This document shows, one piece after another, positions 1-11,160 of a stretch of 64,000 nt of DNA. Where the stretch lies: contig CAUEEP010000088.1 of the NCBI GenBank assembly GCA_958450365.1, positions 1 to 64,000 on the forward strand, written 5' to 3'. The translations under genes were made by a program, and so were the position numbers. The stretch is from Mesorhabditis belari (Eukaryota; Nematoda; Chromadorea; Rhabditida; Rhabditidae). Position 1 is the stretch's first letter, and each line of letters starts with the position of its first letter. The notes below the pieces were generated by a model that did no database searches, had not been told where the DNA came from, and saw only the letters and a program-made list of their open reading frames with translations.

Positions 1-60
1 AATCTGAAGCGAAAGTTGGAAGGATTTTATGATAGCAATGGTGGTTTTGTTTCGGAATAA
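1..60 (+). CDS. possible C-terminal exon end, truncated by window edge
   Basis: Frame 1 is open from the first base and ends in TAA at 58-60, reading NLKRKLEGFYDSNGGFVSE. It could be the tail of a gene lying upstream of the window. At 19 codons it could also be chance; no family is recognised. Confidence 0.15.
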   Translation, partial: NLKRKLEGFYDSNGGFVSE

Positions 61-879
61 ATTGTGATTTTGATTGAATTTAATGCTCTTAAAAACCGCA
101 ATTTCTTTCTTCATAAACCTAGTAGAACCTCCACACACTTTCTCATTACGATACTATCAAACCATCCAACTATTTCCATTTAATTCTCTACACTTCTTCT
201 TCTTATTTATTCAAAGATCCTCCTGCATCCACATAAAAGTATAGAAGTGCGTCCACTTTTTTGTTCAGCTACGGGAGGTGGTTACTGGGACATGTGTTTT
301 AGAGCAAATATCCGTCGACACAAAAGACTTATTGGACATAAAAGTGTGGCGCGCAGGTCATACCTCTCCTCTTCTCTCAAGAAAAGCGATCGTTTTTTGC
401 CGAAACAAAGATAATTATTCTGAACTCAAATTGTGTGGGATCTCTAACAAGAATCTTTTTACAAGGCAAGGCCAACTGGCTAGCCAAATGCTATGCTACC
501 TTTACCATTCGATGAAGAACTTTATTCTGATTCCGAGTCTACCTTATTTCCTAAAATTGAAACCCATGGGACTCTATCTTTTCATAGCCCCATACTAGGT
601 TGGGACTTCATTAGAGTGGATGGGCTCTATTTTCTCAAAGACCTCTCTTCAAGAAAAAGCAATAAATCTGGCCAGATCTAAGCCCCCTGCCCCCAGTCTT
701 ACCATACGTTCTAAAGCAAAACGCAACAATGATGAGCATATATGGAAATAGGAAATACGGTATATTTGCTTTTGTTAGATGACACCACAGGAGTTATAAG
801 AATCTAAAATTTTATATGACCTTGAAAAATCTGGTCATTTGGGTCGTAGTGGCTTCCTTTGTGGTATAGGTCATAAAGC
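61..879. other. no recognised gene
   Basis: AT-rich sequence. Bases about 228-290 resemble 24920-24975 and 42425-42480 (shared stretch around a GGAGGTGGTTACTGGGACA motif), so this part is interspersed repeat. A weak reading frame at 493-681 gives an acidic start (LPFDEELYSDSESTLF) but has no recognised homologue and no paralogue in the window. I do not call it a gene. Confidence 0.4.
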
Positions 880-1764
880 ATTTGGCCGCTCAGCCAGTTG
901 AAATTCCCTTCAACGCACAGAAATCGCGTGAAACTCAGCTATTGACACTTAATTCATACTTTGGGCGTAAAGAACGAGACACTTTTCGTGAAAAAAAAAG
1001 GAGAAAGAAAGTATTTACCTACGCGCATACTTTTTATGTCCTGCAAAAAAGCAATAATCAAAATATTATGAACATTTCTGATAGTTTTTCCCATATAGTC
1101 GTAATATTCTAATAGAAGACCATGGTCTTCTAATTTTCAACCCCCGGGTGATCGGTCAAAAAAGTAGGTAAGGGTCCCCTACATAAATCAAAAATTAAAA
1201 TTGTTAAAAACTATTTCAAACGATAGCTCCTTGGCCCAAAACATGCTTAAAAACATGTCTAAAAGTGAAAATTATTTTTCTGCCTGACCCATAGAAAATC
1301 TTTCAAAAAAATCCATGTGGGGGACTCAGCAGATAAAATTTTTTCCAAAAAGTTATTTTTAATTTTTCAAAACTACGTCTCCAATTTAACTGCCGGGGCT
1401 AAAATATTACTATCTGAACCGGAAATCTATCATTCTACTCTAAAAAAGAAGTTTTAAAGTCCTGATTTCAAGGGGTCAAGGGGGTATTCTATTAGAGACT
1501 GGCCTCTCTATTAGAGACTGGTCTTCTATTAGAATTATTACGGTATATGGTTTTTACAGTTGATTGCCTGCCAGTTGAAATTAACAACGGTACCCGTGAT
1601 TTGTACAGTCTTATTGATTTTATCTTATTGAGAACATGAAATTTTCAAACCGAAGGCAAAGTGTCACTCCAATTAGGTTCACGCTGCTTTGCTCGGGCAT
1701 TTTCCTCCTTCAGCATTTTCTCCAATCATCCAAATATATAACTTTCTCTAACAAAAAATAGTTG
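880..1764 (+). repeat. 5' flank of an F-box family copy, split by a MITE
   Basis: Bases 880-1097 and 1545-1764 together match the flank that precedes the other family genes (for example 13390-13821 and 39150-39509). The shared marks are a cattctgatattttttccc-like stretch, the ACCCGTGATTTG motif, an AGAGAAGGCAAAAT-like motif and a CATCCAAATACATAAC-like motif just before the start codon. The MITE at 1098-1544 interrupts it. Confidence 0.65.
1098..1544 (+). mobile_element. MITE, about 445 bp, copy 1
   Basis: The ends are inverted repeats of about 24 bases (TAATATTCTAATAGAAGACC at the left; its near reverse complement GGTCTTCTATTAGAATTATT at the right). The element sits in an otherwise continuous F-box 5' flank and is bordered by TA/TATA, consistent with a TA target-site duplication. 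There is no coding capacity. The same element lies inverted at 5158-5570. Internal marks are a CCCCTACATAAATC-type stretch and a GGCCCAAAACATGCTTAAAA-type stretch. Confidence 0.7.
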
Positions 1765-2795
1765 ATAATTTTCCAAGTTTCCCCCTCTTTGCCGTCTCTT
1801 CTCAACACAGGATTCTGCATAAATTGAAGGCGTTGGAGCACTGGTGCTATTCGCAGAAAGTGAATCACGATCTGCTGCGCTCATTCAATCCTATTTTTCG
1901 GGCCAATCTCGTCAAATTTAGAAGTATTGCAGTGGAGCTATTCGACGCGAGAAACCGTCGAAGACAACGGACGAATGGTGGCAAGCGCGATTGGCATTTT
2001 CTTCTATTCCCCTATCCACAGTATATCAGAATAAAATAACCGGGCGTTCTTCTTGAGCAACGTGAATATGGGCGGACTCTGGTGCGCGTGCGAGTGAGTC
2101 CCCTTCATGGGCGCGACTTTTCGAAAGCTCGTACATTTCTCAGTTTGGAAAATATGATGCTTTGAAAGCAAGACCAATTCCCGCAAATTTGATGTCCTGA
2201 AGTTTTTGCCGCTCAATACCAGGGAAATAGCCCTTGAAACGCGTACTCTTCCAATTCTAATAAGAGATTCAAGCGTCACTCGCTCGCTTCTCAATGTATA
2301 ATGCGATCCAATTGGTATGCAAAAGGATGAGAATCATATTTCCAAGTGCGCAATCATGATGTTTCTCCGTGACGTCTTCATCGTGAATTTCTGCAATTTA
2401 CGGAGAATCGCTGGGCGCCTCTGTGAAGCATCATCTCTTATTTCAACTCTCTTCTTTTACCCTTATCAAAGAACATCTTTCGTTAATGAAAGAAGATGTC
2501 TCGCTCAGACTATTGCACGATAATTGGGAGAGTTTCGTGGATTGTGCAAGAATTCTTCGTGAGAGCAATCATTTCCTAGCTTACCTTGATTGAATTCTAG
2601 GGGATCGTGTGAGGAGCGGAGATCCGAGATTGAGCAACGCTCACTCCATCTTCCCTCGAGGCTCACATTCCGCTTGTTAAAAGGAAGCAGTTGGGGAGGA
2701 TCGCGAGAGGCTTTACTTTCAGCGACCTCCACATGCTTTTGGCTATGAAATTTGCTCCTTGAACAGTTTGCGTATGCGAAAAAATTTGATCTTTC
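1765..2795 (+). pseudogene. F-box family copy A, dead
   Basis: Nucleotide similarity to the intact family genes runs the full length, from the F-box region (CCCTCTTTGCCGTCTCTTCT at about 1786) through the AATCGCTGGGCGCC stretch at about 2406 to the end of the coding region. The start codon is ATA where other copies have ATG. Several indels shift the frame (first one near 1830, where extra bases follow the GCGTTGGAGCAC stretch), and no long frame survives. It is the most diverged full-length copy in the window, so probably the oldest. Confidence 0.8.
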
Positions 2796-2952
2796 GTTTT
2801 TAGACATTCGCTCACAAAAGCGTTTTTTTATTTTTAAATGAATATGATTACTGTTGTTAATTTAAAAATAAATTTACATAAATCCGTTCATATTTCATTG
2901 CGATACACGGTTCTGAGTCTGTAACCATACTTATGCCGCACCCCTGTATATA

Positions 2953-4592
2953 CAGTCATGGACAAAAGTATTGCGACAAAACCCAATAATTTAGTTTCTC
3001 TCATTTTTCTCGAAAACTAAAACAGCTAGACTTTTTCACTATTAACGAAATTTGTAGCCCTAGTCTTGCTCTAAATGCTTGGCAAATTTCAAATCGACTA
3101 GAGCGCTCTCAAAAAAAGTTATAGAGTATTCAATCGAGAAGACCCAACTTTTTCGATGGACAAAAGTATTGCGGCAAACTTATTTTTCCACGTTAACTCT
3201 TTCCTTTTTGTCAACATTAATTTTTGCTATTTTTCTATTTTAAATGCCATACTTAAATACCCCGATAAAAACGCATCGTGGAAGAGAGAGAGAGAGGGGA
3301 CGAAAAGTGGTCGAGATTGCCGCCGAAGTCAAAGTCAATCGAGCTACTGTTTATCGGAATTTTGAAAGAGAAAAGACACAAGGAAATATTTCGAGGGGCT
3401 GGAAAAGTGGCCGTCAACCAAAAAAGCACACCACGAGAAGATAGATTAATGGCCAAGTACCGTCGGGAGGGGCCAAACCAATCAGCTTCCGATGTCGTCC
3501 ACTATTCAATACAGCACTTGGACTCAATATCAGCCGAAAACGGTTGGTCGACGTTTGAAAAGTGCCGGATTATTTGCCAGAAGGCCTGCCAAGAAGCCAT
3601 TGCTGGTCGCCCGTCACCGAAGCTACGCCTTGACTTTTTCTCAGAAGTACAAACACTGGAAAAGTGACGATTGGGCCAAAGGGCTGTGGAGCGATGAGAC
3701 AAAGATCAACCTTTTTCAACTCAGATGGTGGTACTTGGATCAGAAGACCAAAGAATCAACGATATAGAGACCAGTTCATTCGTCCAACAGTGAAATTCAA
3801 CGGTGGAAACCTAATGGTTTGGGGTTAGAATTTAATTTCTTGATTCTAACAGTTCGCTTCTTTCAGGATCGATGTCTCGTGATTTCGTTGGTCCATTAGT
3901 CCGAATCCAGAACAACCTGGATGCTCTCAGTATAGGAACATCCTCCAACAGCACATGCTACCATTTGCGACAACAAATATGCCAGGAGGATGGCTATTTC
4001 AACAAGACGGAGACCCAAAACACACTTCGAAATTGATGATGGGACCGACTCGTCGACTTCCCGATGGGCGGAAAAGTTTGCCTTCCCGGCTGGTTCTCGC
4101 TCAATGGAGTTAAACTGATGCGAACACCCCTTAACCGCCGGATATTTCACCGGTTCAACATTTATGGGCGCATGTGAAGCGACAACTGAAGGAAAGAAAG
4201 TTCAAAGATCGGGACCGTCTCTGGGCCGAAGTGCAACGGTTTTGGAAGGCGATCCCGGCAGTCACGCTGATAAATTTGGTTTATTCCCTTCCCAGAAGAC
4301 TTAAACAGATTAGAATTGCGAATGGGGCGCAACCAAATATTGATCTGTTGGTTTTTTGTTAAAAATAAATTTGTCGCAATACTTTGTCCATCGAAAAAGT
4401 TGGGTCTTCTCGATTAAATTCTTATAACTTTCTTTTGAGAACGCCCAGTCGATTTGAAATTTGCCAAGCATTTAGAGCAAGACTAGGGCTACAAATTTTG
4501 TTAATAGTGAAAAAGTCTAGCTGTTTTAGTTTTCGAGAAAAATGAGGAAAACTAAATTATTGGCTTTTGTCGCAATACTTTGTCCATGACTG
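2953..4592 (+). mobile_element. Tc1-like transposon with long IR/DR ends
   Basis: The element starts CAGTCATGGACAAAAGTATT and ends with the inverted form, flanked by TA at 2951-2952 and 4593-4594, the Tc1/mariner target duplication. The inverted repeats are unusually long, about 230 bases (2953-3185 and 4362-4592). Each contains a second copy of the tip motif (GGACAAAAGTATTGCGGCAAA at about 3158), giving the IR/DR layout in which transposase binds inner and outer direct repeats. The interior holds a broken transposase. The two arms remain very similar, so the insertion is fairly recent even though the transposase is dead. Confidence 0.9.
3244..4362 (+). pseudogene. Tc1-family transposase, frameshifted
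   Basis: The DDE transposase of the enclosing Tc1-like element. The helix-turn-helix region reads through RGRKVVEIAAEVKVNRATVY (3280-3345) in one frame. The catalytic region WAKGLWSDETKINLFQ (about 3674-3720) is in another frame, the second-aspartate region GWLFQQDGDPKHTSK (about 3975-4025) in a third, and the end HLWAHVKRQLKERKF near 4150-4200 in the last. In Tc1 proteins the second motif is normally QQDNDPKHT; here N is G. At least three frame breaks make it non-functional. Confidence 0.85.
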
Positions 4593-4619
4593 TATTTTCC
4601 AGGATGAATTTATAACTTT

Positions 4620-5140
4620 TCTCCAACGTTTGAGTAGCTTGCCAATCCCTCGTCGTCGTTTAATGCGTCTTCGAGTTTGCTCTCATCTTTGAACTTTTTT
4701 ACCACGTAAGAAATCCTTTAGCGACAAGAATAAGTGATAGTCAGAAGAGGTAATGTCTGGAAAATACGGCGCATGAGGAAGGATATTCCAGTGTAGGTTG
4801 CACTTTACAAAATCGAGCTGATCTTTCTGATTTGTGGGAGCTTGCGCCATCCTGAAGAAGGAAAACGGGGTCGTTCCATTTGTTTCCATAAAGCAACCTC
4901 CCCGACTTTTGTTCCACTTTTTTGCATATGATGTAGATAAACATCGGTGTTGAAATTTTGCCTCGGTTTGAGAGTTCCCAGAAAAGGACGCTTCTCGAAC
5001 ACCAGTAGACACACAACATTTGCTTCTTTTCGTAGATGTTCCGTTTTGGCCTTGGGTGTCAAATGATAGCCCTTGAAATCTAACATTTTTGGTACCAAAA
5101 GTGTAGTTGGGAAAAATCTAGGGATTGAGAAAAGGTACAC
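4620..5140 (-). pseudogene. mariner-type transposase remnant
   Basis: On the minus strand the sequence APYFPDITSSDYHLFLSLKD (4700-4760) is a decayed form of the mariner third-aspartate region (YSPDLAPSDYHLF). An upstream frame gives GTLKPRQNFNTDVYLHHMQK, matching the region between the first and second aspartates. The second motif is present only as PFSFFRMAQAP in place of the usual FHQDNARPH. The frames are shifted relative to each other and no terminal repeats were found, so this is an old remnant. Confidence 0.7.
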
Positions 5141-5157
5141 GTAATATTTACGGTAGG

Positions 5158-5570
5158 TACCGTAATAATTTAATAGAAGACCACCCCCTGACCCCTTGAA
5201 ATCGGGACTTTTTTAAAACTTCTTTTAAGTAGAATGATAGATTTCGGTCCAGATAGTAATATTTTAGCCCCGGCAGTTAAATTGGAGACGTAGTTTTTGA
5301 AAAATTAAAAATAACTTTTTGGAAAAATTTTATGTGGTCCCCCACATGGATTTTTTTGAAAGATTTTCTATGGAGTCCGGGCAAGAAAATAATTTCACTT
5401 TTAGACATGTTTTTGGCATGTTTTGGGCCAAGGGCTATCGTTTGAAATAGTTTTTAAAAATTTTTAATTTTTGATTTATGTAGGGGGCCCTTACCCTACT
5501 TTTTTGACCGATCAATTTTGGGGGTTGAAAATTAGAAGACCGTGGTCTTCTATTAGAACTATTACGGTAC
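5158..5570 (-). mobile_element. MITE, about 410 bp, copy 2 (inverted)
   Basis: Reverse-complement match to 1098-1544 over its full length. It starts ACCGTAATAATTTAATAGAAGACC-like and ends with the inverse GGTCTTCTATTAGAACTATT. The interior carries the same GGTCCCCCACATGGATTT and TTGGCATGTTTTGGGCC-type stretches. No open frame. Confidence 0.7.
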
Positions 5571-5690
5571 ATTAAGGAAATAGAGGTCGCCCTCTAACAG
5601 AAGTCGCCCTCTATTAGAAGCCGTACTTAGCAGATGCTCGAAAAAATATAAGCCGCGGCTTCTATTAGAAGAAATACGGTATTGATTCTT
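5571..5690. repeat. short repeats built from the MITE tip motif
   Basis: Repeated variants of CCTCTATTAGAAG and its inverse (5585-5600, 5612-5625, 5655-5672), ending in an ATACGGTA tip like that of the MITE. Probably a miniature derivative of the neighbouring element. A related small element is at 39041-39128. Confidence 0.5.
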
Positions 5691-5699
5691 AGGGCGAAT

Positions 5700-6262
5700 A
5701 CACTGCTGGACAAAAGTTTAGCAACAAAATTCATTCTGTTTTGCAATATTGCTCTCGTAGCGTTAATTCTGAAATCTAAAAAAAAGAGGAAAATAAAAGA
5801 ATTCGGTACACAGTTTTCAGTTTTACAATATTGTAATAGTAATCCTCGAAAAACCTTGTGAGGCTTTTGACTCATAGCTTTTTCTGGGTTAGAGATCTAA
5901 AAACCATTGTATTTATTCGTCACATATATCACTTTTTTGGTCTTTAGAGGCAAACATTTCGAAGCAAAGAAACTACCTAATCTAGATGTTAAATCCGAGA
6001 ATCAGAAAAGGAAAATAAGAGAATCAGAAAAGGCTCAAATGAGATAAGTAGAGAAAATGAGCACATACCATGAAATCACACAACTGTGATTCAAAAAAAG
6101 TATTTCTCTAGTTCATACGGATCGTCAGAGGTGTTAATTTGGCAATAAAAAGTGTGTAACACATCAAACGTGAAAAATCAGAAAAGGTTGAAAGGAAAAA
6201 CCTGAAAAAATGAATAACATATCATGAAATTAGAAAACCTGACGATCAATCAAAGCGTCTCT
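5700..6262 (-). repeat. 3' flank of F-box copy B
   Basis: Reverse complement of the flank that follows copy G at 23041-23510, including the GGTAGTTTATTCGCTTCGAA-type motif, a poly(A) signal AATAAA (minus strand, 5912-5917), the TTTTTAGATCTCTAACCCAG stretch and a small palindrome CCTCG..AAGGTTTTTCGAGG. No gene. Confidence 0.65.
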
Positions 6263-7257
6263 CTAGCTTAGAGTGAGATTGGACGGTGCTAATTTGATAG
6301 TGAAAAGCGTATGGAGGCCGATGAAAGTAAAGAATCTCGCGAAAGGAAAATAAAGAATCCCCAAATACTTCCTTCTTAACCAGTGGAATGTGAGCTTGAA
6401 AAAGATAGCAGTTAGTTGCTCGTATCTCAGATCCCCACTCCTCACTTGATCCCCACGAAATTCAATGAAAGGATAAGCATTGAAACGATTGGAACGATTG
6501 CTCCTCACGAAGAATTTCACACAATCCATGAAACTCTCCCAATTATCGTGTCTTAGTTTGAGCCGCACATTTTCCTTCTTTAACAAAGGCTTTGCTTTGA
6601 TAGATACAAAAGGAAGAGAGTCCAAACGGAGACGCTCACAGAGCGCCCAGCTATTTTCCATAAATCGTAGAACTTCACGATTAACGTCACCAGGAACGGC
6701 ACGATTGCCATGTCGAAAAGTGATTGTCACGCTTTTGCAGACTTGGGTCGCATTATACATTGAGAGAAGCGAGCGAGTGACGCTTGAATCTTTATTGAAT
6801 TCGAAGTCTACGCGTTCCAAAGCCTTATTAAGCGGCAAAACTTTTGGACATCAAATTTTGGGGAAATCATCTTGCTTTCACCAACACAACGTATTTTCAA
6901 ATCGGCGTAATGTGCGAGCTTTCGAAAAGTCGCCCGTGACGGGGATTCACTCGGACGGTGTCATCACTTACTCGGTACGAGGTCAGTCCGCTCAAGGAAG
7001 AAAGCAAAATGTTCTCTTGAGATAAATAAATGCCAAACGCACTTGCCACAATTCGTCCGTTGTCCTCATCTATTTGCGCGTTATACAGCATCACTTGAGA
7101 CCCCATGAATTTGACAGGATTGGTCCGCAAAATAGGACGAATGAGCGCAGATCTTGATTCACTTTCAGCAATTGAAGTGCCCTCAAACACCTTCAATTTC
7201 TCCAGAATCCGTGTTTTGAGAAGAGACGGCAAAGAAGGGAAGCTTTTGGGAAGTCAT
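6263..7257 (-). pseudogene. F-box family copy B, frameshifted
   Basis: Starts with ATG at 7257 and ends at the stop at 6263. The first codons shift frame at once (extra bases in the run after ATGACTTCC), return to the family frame over 7232-7190, and shift again at KVFEG (about 7180), where the F-box helix breaks. The middle reads RIVASAFGIYLSQENILLSS and the last 191 codons (6838-6263, from PLNKALERVDFEF) are intact. It is the inverted twin of copy G at 22027, which has the same unusual middle block, so G shows what this copy looked like before decay. Confidence 0.8.
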
Positions 7258-7496
7258 CAATTTTTTTTTTATTAAGCAAAATGTTATGTATTTGAATTCT
7301 TTGGAGGGCTGAAGGCGAGAAAATGCCCGAAGCAAAGCAGCGCGAACGTAATTGGAGTCATGTTTTTGCCTTCGGTTGGAAAATTCCAGATCTGTCCTCA
7401 GAATCAACAAGAGTGTGAAAATGAAGAATGCCCAAAGCAAAGCGAACCTAATTGAAGTCACATTTTGCCTTCGTTTTGAAAATTTCACATCTGCGA
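7258..7496 (-). repeat. 5' flank of F-box copy B
   Basis: Conserved family 5' flank on the minus strand. It carries two tandem versions of the ACACTCTTGTTGATTCTGAG / GAAAATTTCACATCTGC section, as at 21770-21970. It is joined at about 7496 directly to the middle of copy C, a head-to-head rearrangement. Confidence 0.6.
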
Positions 7497-8197
7497 TCGT
7501 GTAAGTGAGTCCCCTTCACGGGCGACTTTTTCGAAAGCTTGCACATTTCGTCAATTTGGAAATAAGCTGCACTGAAACCACCTTGAATTACCCAAAATTT
7601 GATGTCCAGGAAGTTTTTGCCACTTAATAAGGGAAAGCCTTTGGACTACGTAGGCTTCGAATTCAATAGTGATTCAGGCGTCACTCGCTCGCTTCTCTCC
7701 ATGTATAATACGATCCAAGTGTGCAATAGCGTGAGATTCACTTTTCCACGTGGCAATCGTGATGTTTCTGGTGAGATTAATCGTGAATTATTGCGATTTA
7801 TGGAGAATCGCTGGGTGCCCTGTGAGATTCGCTATCGGCGTTTCTTCGTTTTGACCTTCTCCAAGAAAATCTTTCGTTAATGAAAGAAGATGTCTCGTTC
7901 ATGCTATCATACGATAATTGGGAGAGTTTCGTAGATTGTGTGAAATTCTTCGTGAGGAGCATTCGTTTCAATGCTTGGCTCTCCATTGAATTTCATGGCG
8001 ATCAAGTGAGGAGCGGGGATCTGAGATACGAGCAACTGACTTCTATCTTCCTTCAGGCTCACATTCCACTTGTTAAGAGGAAAGTTGGGAATGATTACGA
8101 GATCCTTTACTTTCATCGGCCTCCACACGCTTTTCCTTATCACATCAGTATCTACGAGGATCACTGTGAGCTTCGACATCTTCAACGATTTGTATGA
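7497..8197 (+). pseudogene. F-box family copy C, 5'-truncated
   Basis: Begins inside the gene at the codons for VSPLHGRLF, so the F-box and variable block are missing. The frame is intact from 7599 to about 7820 (VTRSLLSMYNTIQVC, then GNRDVSGEINRELLRFMENR), then breaks at an indel near 7825. It resumes from 7880 to the stop at 8197 (MKEDVSFMLSYDNWESFVDC to the end). Closest to copy K (39510). The truncation point coincides with the junction to copy B's flank. Confidence 0.8.
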
Positions 8198-8660
8198 ATT
8201 AAAGAAATGCTTTTTTGATCGTCGGGCTGTGAGATTTCATGATATGTGTTTCATTTTTTCAAATTTCTCATTTCAGCCTTTTCTGAATGTTTTATGATTT
8301 AACATCTAGAGTAGGTAGTTTATTCGCTGCGAAATGTTTGCCTCTTTAAAAAAAATGTGTTTATATGTGACGAATAAATTCTGTACAATACAAAGAAATG
8401 CTACACTATTGGTATAACATATGGAACTTTCCTTAAAAAGTGTCTACTTACACTACAGTCAAATCTTACACGATCGGTGTTATCGAGAAGAAAACTCCTC
8501 CAAAATAGGTCACTTTACAATGGAAAAAACCAAAATCCGACTTGCAACTTTGAGACTCGAATCCTGAATCAACCGTTCGTTCGCTACTCCCAATTGATTT
8601 TTTGTCACAATTTTTGGCTAGAATCTTGAAATTACAATGGTTTTTTAGCTCTTTTAGCTT
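8198..8660 (+). repeat. 3' flank of F-box copy C
   Basis: Family 3' flank with the ATCTAGAGTAGGTAGTTTATT motif, AATAAA at 8373-8378, the CACTATTGGTATAACA block and the TTACACGATCGGTGT block. The same arrangement follows copies D, H, L and O. Confidence 0.65.
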
Positions 8661-8689
8661 TTTTAGCCCAGAAAAAGTTATGGATCAAA

Positions 8690-9010
8690 TATAGGTATAC
8701 TTGGTTCCTACGTCTTTTAGTCTGCCTACAACTGTTCATTCACTGACTGGGTTCCTGCAACCAGTTCAAAGGAACAGCTAATGTATTTCTTTTCGTCTCA
8801 ATCGAAAAAAGCGTAGTCATAAAATTCGGTACATCTACCGTAGTCGGTTCGTTTCGCTGCAGAAATTTATAGCCGTGGTCTCTTAACTTTAAGAAAGGAT
8901 CGAGAAGGAAATTTTCTGCAGAATTCAATAATCTGGATAAAGTTATAGCACTCTCATTAGAGGAATTTGGTAGCTGGGTGACTTTATCCAATATCCGATC
9001 GCTGAGCATC
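8690..9010. repeat. interspersed repeat R1
   Basis: Matches 37410-37860 in inverted orientation and parts of 19935-20220, 34560-34620 and 63720-63960. Marks are TTCATTCACTGACTGGGT, a TCGTTTCGCTGCAGAAATTT stretch and CTACCAAATT..CTCTAATGAGAG. No coding evidence. Its scattered short copies suggest a MITE or SINE-like element, but no ends are clear. Confidence 0.5.
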
Positions 9011-10335
9011 GTGGTACTTTTTTTTTCGGAATCGGTTTGATGTGGAAATCATTGAAAGATTTTTATGCTATCTCAAAGTAAGCCTCACTTTTTTCTTTTG
9101 GCGCTTGTGGAGTATCCGGCGGGAGTATCTCAAGATAGGTGTTCATTTCTCAATGTGAAGGATGGCGGGAGTATTGAGTTTTTAGAAATTGATTACAAAG
9201 AGGGGTCTAAATCATAGGTTGAAGTTACTCAATCCTAATCGAATTTTGCACGACTTTACTTTACCATCACGGGCAAAATTCGGAAAACTTGCCAACACAA
9301 ATGGACCATCAAGAAGGCTTAGACGCAATTCTGAAAACACGACCTGGCCTTGGGGAAGTTAGGCTAAATTCGTATCCCACTGGGTACTTCATAAATGCCT
9401 TTCTTATAAATCATTTATCATGGTTTTAGAGAAGTCATCAATGTGTTCATTACTCAATGTGAAAAATGTTAACTGAAACGCCGCACACCAAAGGAATAGT
9501 CGTCAGGCCAATTCTTACCCAATCTTTATCGTTATGTTGGTTTGCCTATTGGTCAACAGCAGAGATTTGTCTTTATTGTTTCATAAAATTTCAAAGCACT
9601 CTTTCAATTTCCCAATCTTCTCAAATCTTAGCCACGATCCGCGTTTTAGTCACTTCTTGGGCTTGTTTTGGATAAAAAGTGGTTTCCCCGGACCCGTTTT
9701 CTTCAGGATTTCCCCAAATTTACGGCTTTCAATTCAAAAATTGATTGAATTTATGGATCTTTACGGTTATTCTGGGGGAGGGCTTAGCCGAGCGGGCTGC
9801 GAGATTCATCTGGTCGCCTTGAAACTCCACCAATTCCTCGATTAAGGCACTTTGATACTTTCCCAGTGTTTTACAATCCGGCCTTGGAGTTTAAAAACCC
9901 TTTCAATTACAGGAAAGTTTCGATTAGGTTCTCATTTGGCATGGATTAGGTTCTGATTTTCCAGCATGGTATCTAAAGAAAAATGATTGTGAAAACACTG
10001 AAAGTTGTTTTACCTTATATTTTTCAGATATGGAATAATCGGATTAAAAACAAAAACAAAGATTAAAAAAACAGTAAAGGCTTCATGTAATCCGTGAACA
10101 ACATGTAAATCTATCTCAATATCAGCGTTTGCGCCAACAGTGATTTCTGCAGCGAAACGTACGGACGACAGTAGCTGCACCGAATTTTAGGACTACGCCT
10201 GGAATGGGTAGCCTGCTTTAAAGGTTCATAACTTTCTTCAGAGATATATGATATGATTTATAACTTTCTATAGCATTATGTAGTGGAGTCTTCAGGCTTT
10301 CGAAGCTGCCAAATAGAGCTTGATTGGGTTATCTA
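9011..10335. repeat. 1.5-kb repeat R2, inverted copy at 34.4-35.8 kb
   Basis: Nearly all of this stretch recurs as reverse complement at about 34440-35790. A reading frame at 9534-9845 (plus) is largely kept in the other copy (35240-34893, minus), for example SLLFHKISKHSFNFPIFSNL, but it resembles no known family. A smaller part (9230-9420) also matches 28010-28330 and 45510-45830. No gene is called. Confidence 0.5.
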
Positions 10336-10800
10336 TTACTCAAAGAAATATGGATAAATCTTACCTAGCAATTGATTCTGAAACTCAACGAAAATGAATG
10401 AATTCGGTGAACCGTTTTTGCTTTTACAATGGAACTCCTCGGAAAACCTTGTGAGGTTTTTGACCCATAACTTTTTCTGGGTGAGAAATCTAAAAAACCA
10501 TTGTAAGTTCCAGAATCTAGCCAAAAATTCTGACTAAAAATAAATTGGGAGTAATGAAATCAAGCGAACGGTTGATTCAGGATTCGACTCTGAAAGTTGC
10601 AAGTCCGATTTTGGCCTTTTTCCATTGCAAAATGACTGGTTTTTGGAGGGTTTTTCTTCCGGATCACACCGATAGTGTAAGATTTGACTCTAGTGTAAGT
10701 TGTAGCTTTTTGAAGAAATTTTGATGTGCTATATATGTACAATATTTATTCGTCACGTATAATCACATTTTTATGAGGCAAACACTTTGCAGCAAAGCAA
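10336..10800 (-). repeat. orphan F-box 3' flank
   Basis: Reverse complement of the 3' flank seen after family genes (compare 34020-34430): palindrome around CCTTGTGAGG, the GATTCAGGATTCGACT stretch, the GATCACACCGATAGTGT block and TTTATTCGTCACGTATAATC. No family coding sequence adjoins it. Confidence 0.55.
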
Positions 10801-11160
10801 AGACAAGAAGGATCACAACAAGGGCCGAGACTGCAACAACCATATTTGACCAACCATATTTGCACCAACCATATTTGACAATTTCCCCCTTATGCAAAAT
10901 TGATTTCTTGTGAGGGCACGGTTCAAGATTATCTAAACATAGGTAAAACAGTGGAATATTCAACGTCTCACCAACGTCTTCTTCTAAAAACTCTTCGTCG
11001 GCATTTGTGGAAGATAAGTGGCTTTCGTCCAATAATGTTTCGGAAACATTGTCATTCTAAAAAGCTAAAATCACTGGGTAAAATAAACAGTTTTACATTT
11101 TTTTTCATTGGTAATATCACAATCGAATTAAACCTCCCGTCCAAGCATTGCAGAATAAGG
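10801..11160. other. no recognised gene; short ACCATATTTG repeat
   Basis: Three close copies of ACCATATTTG (10836-10878) followed by AT-rich sequence. A minus-strand frame at 11032-10763 is acidic (SSTNADEEFLEEDVGETLN) and ends in a hydrophobic stretch, MVVAVSALVVILLVFALLQS, that could be one membrane segment. It has no recognised homologue, so it is noted only. Confidence 0.3.

Noticed and set aside
278..598. 106-codon frame near the window start as a gene
   Set aside because: No homology, overlaps another frame, and partly repeats a non-coding stretch at 24920.
9534..9845. Reading frame of 103 codons in repeat R2 as a gene
   Set aside because: No recognised domain, and the second copy is altered at both ends. 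Kept only as an observation on the repeat.
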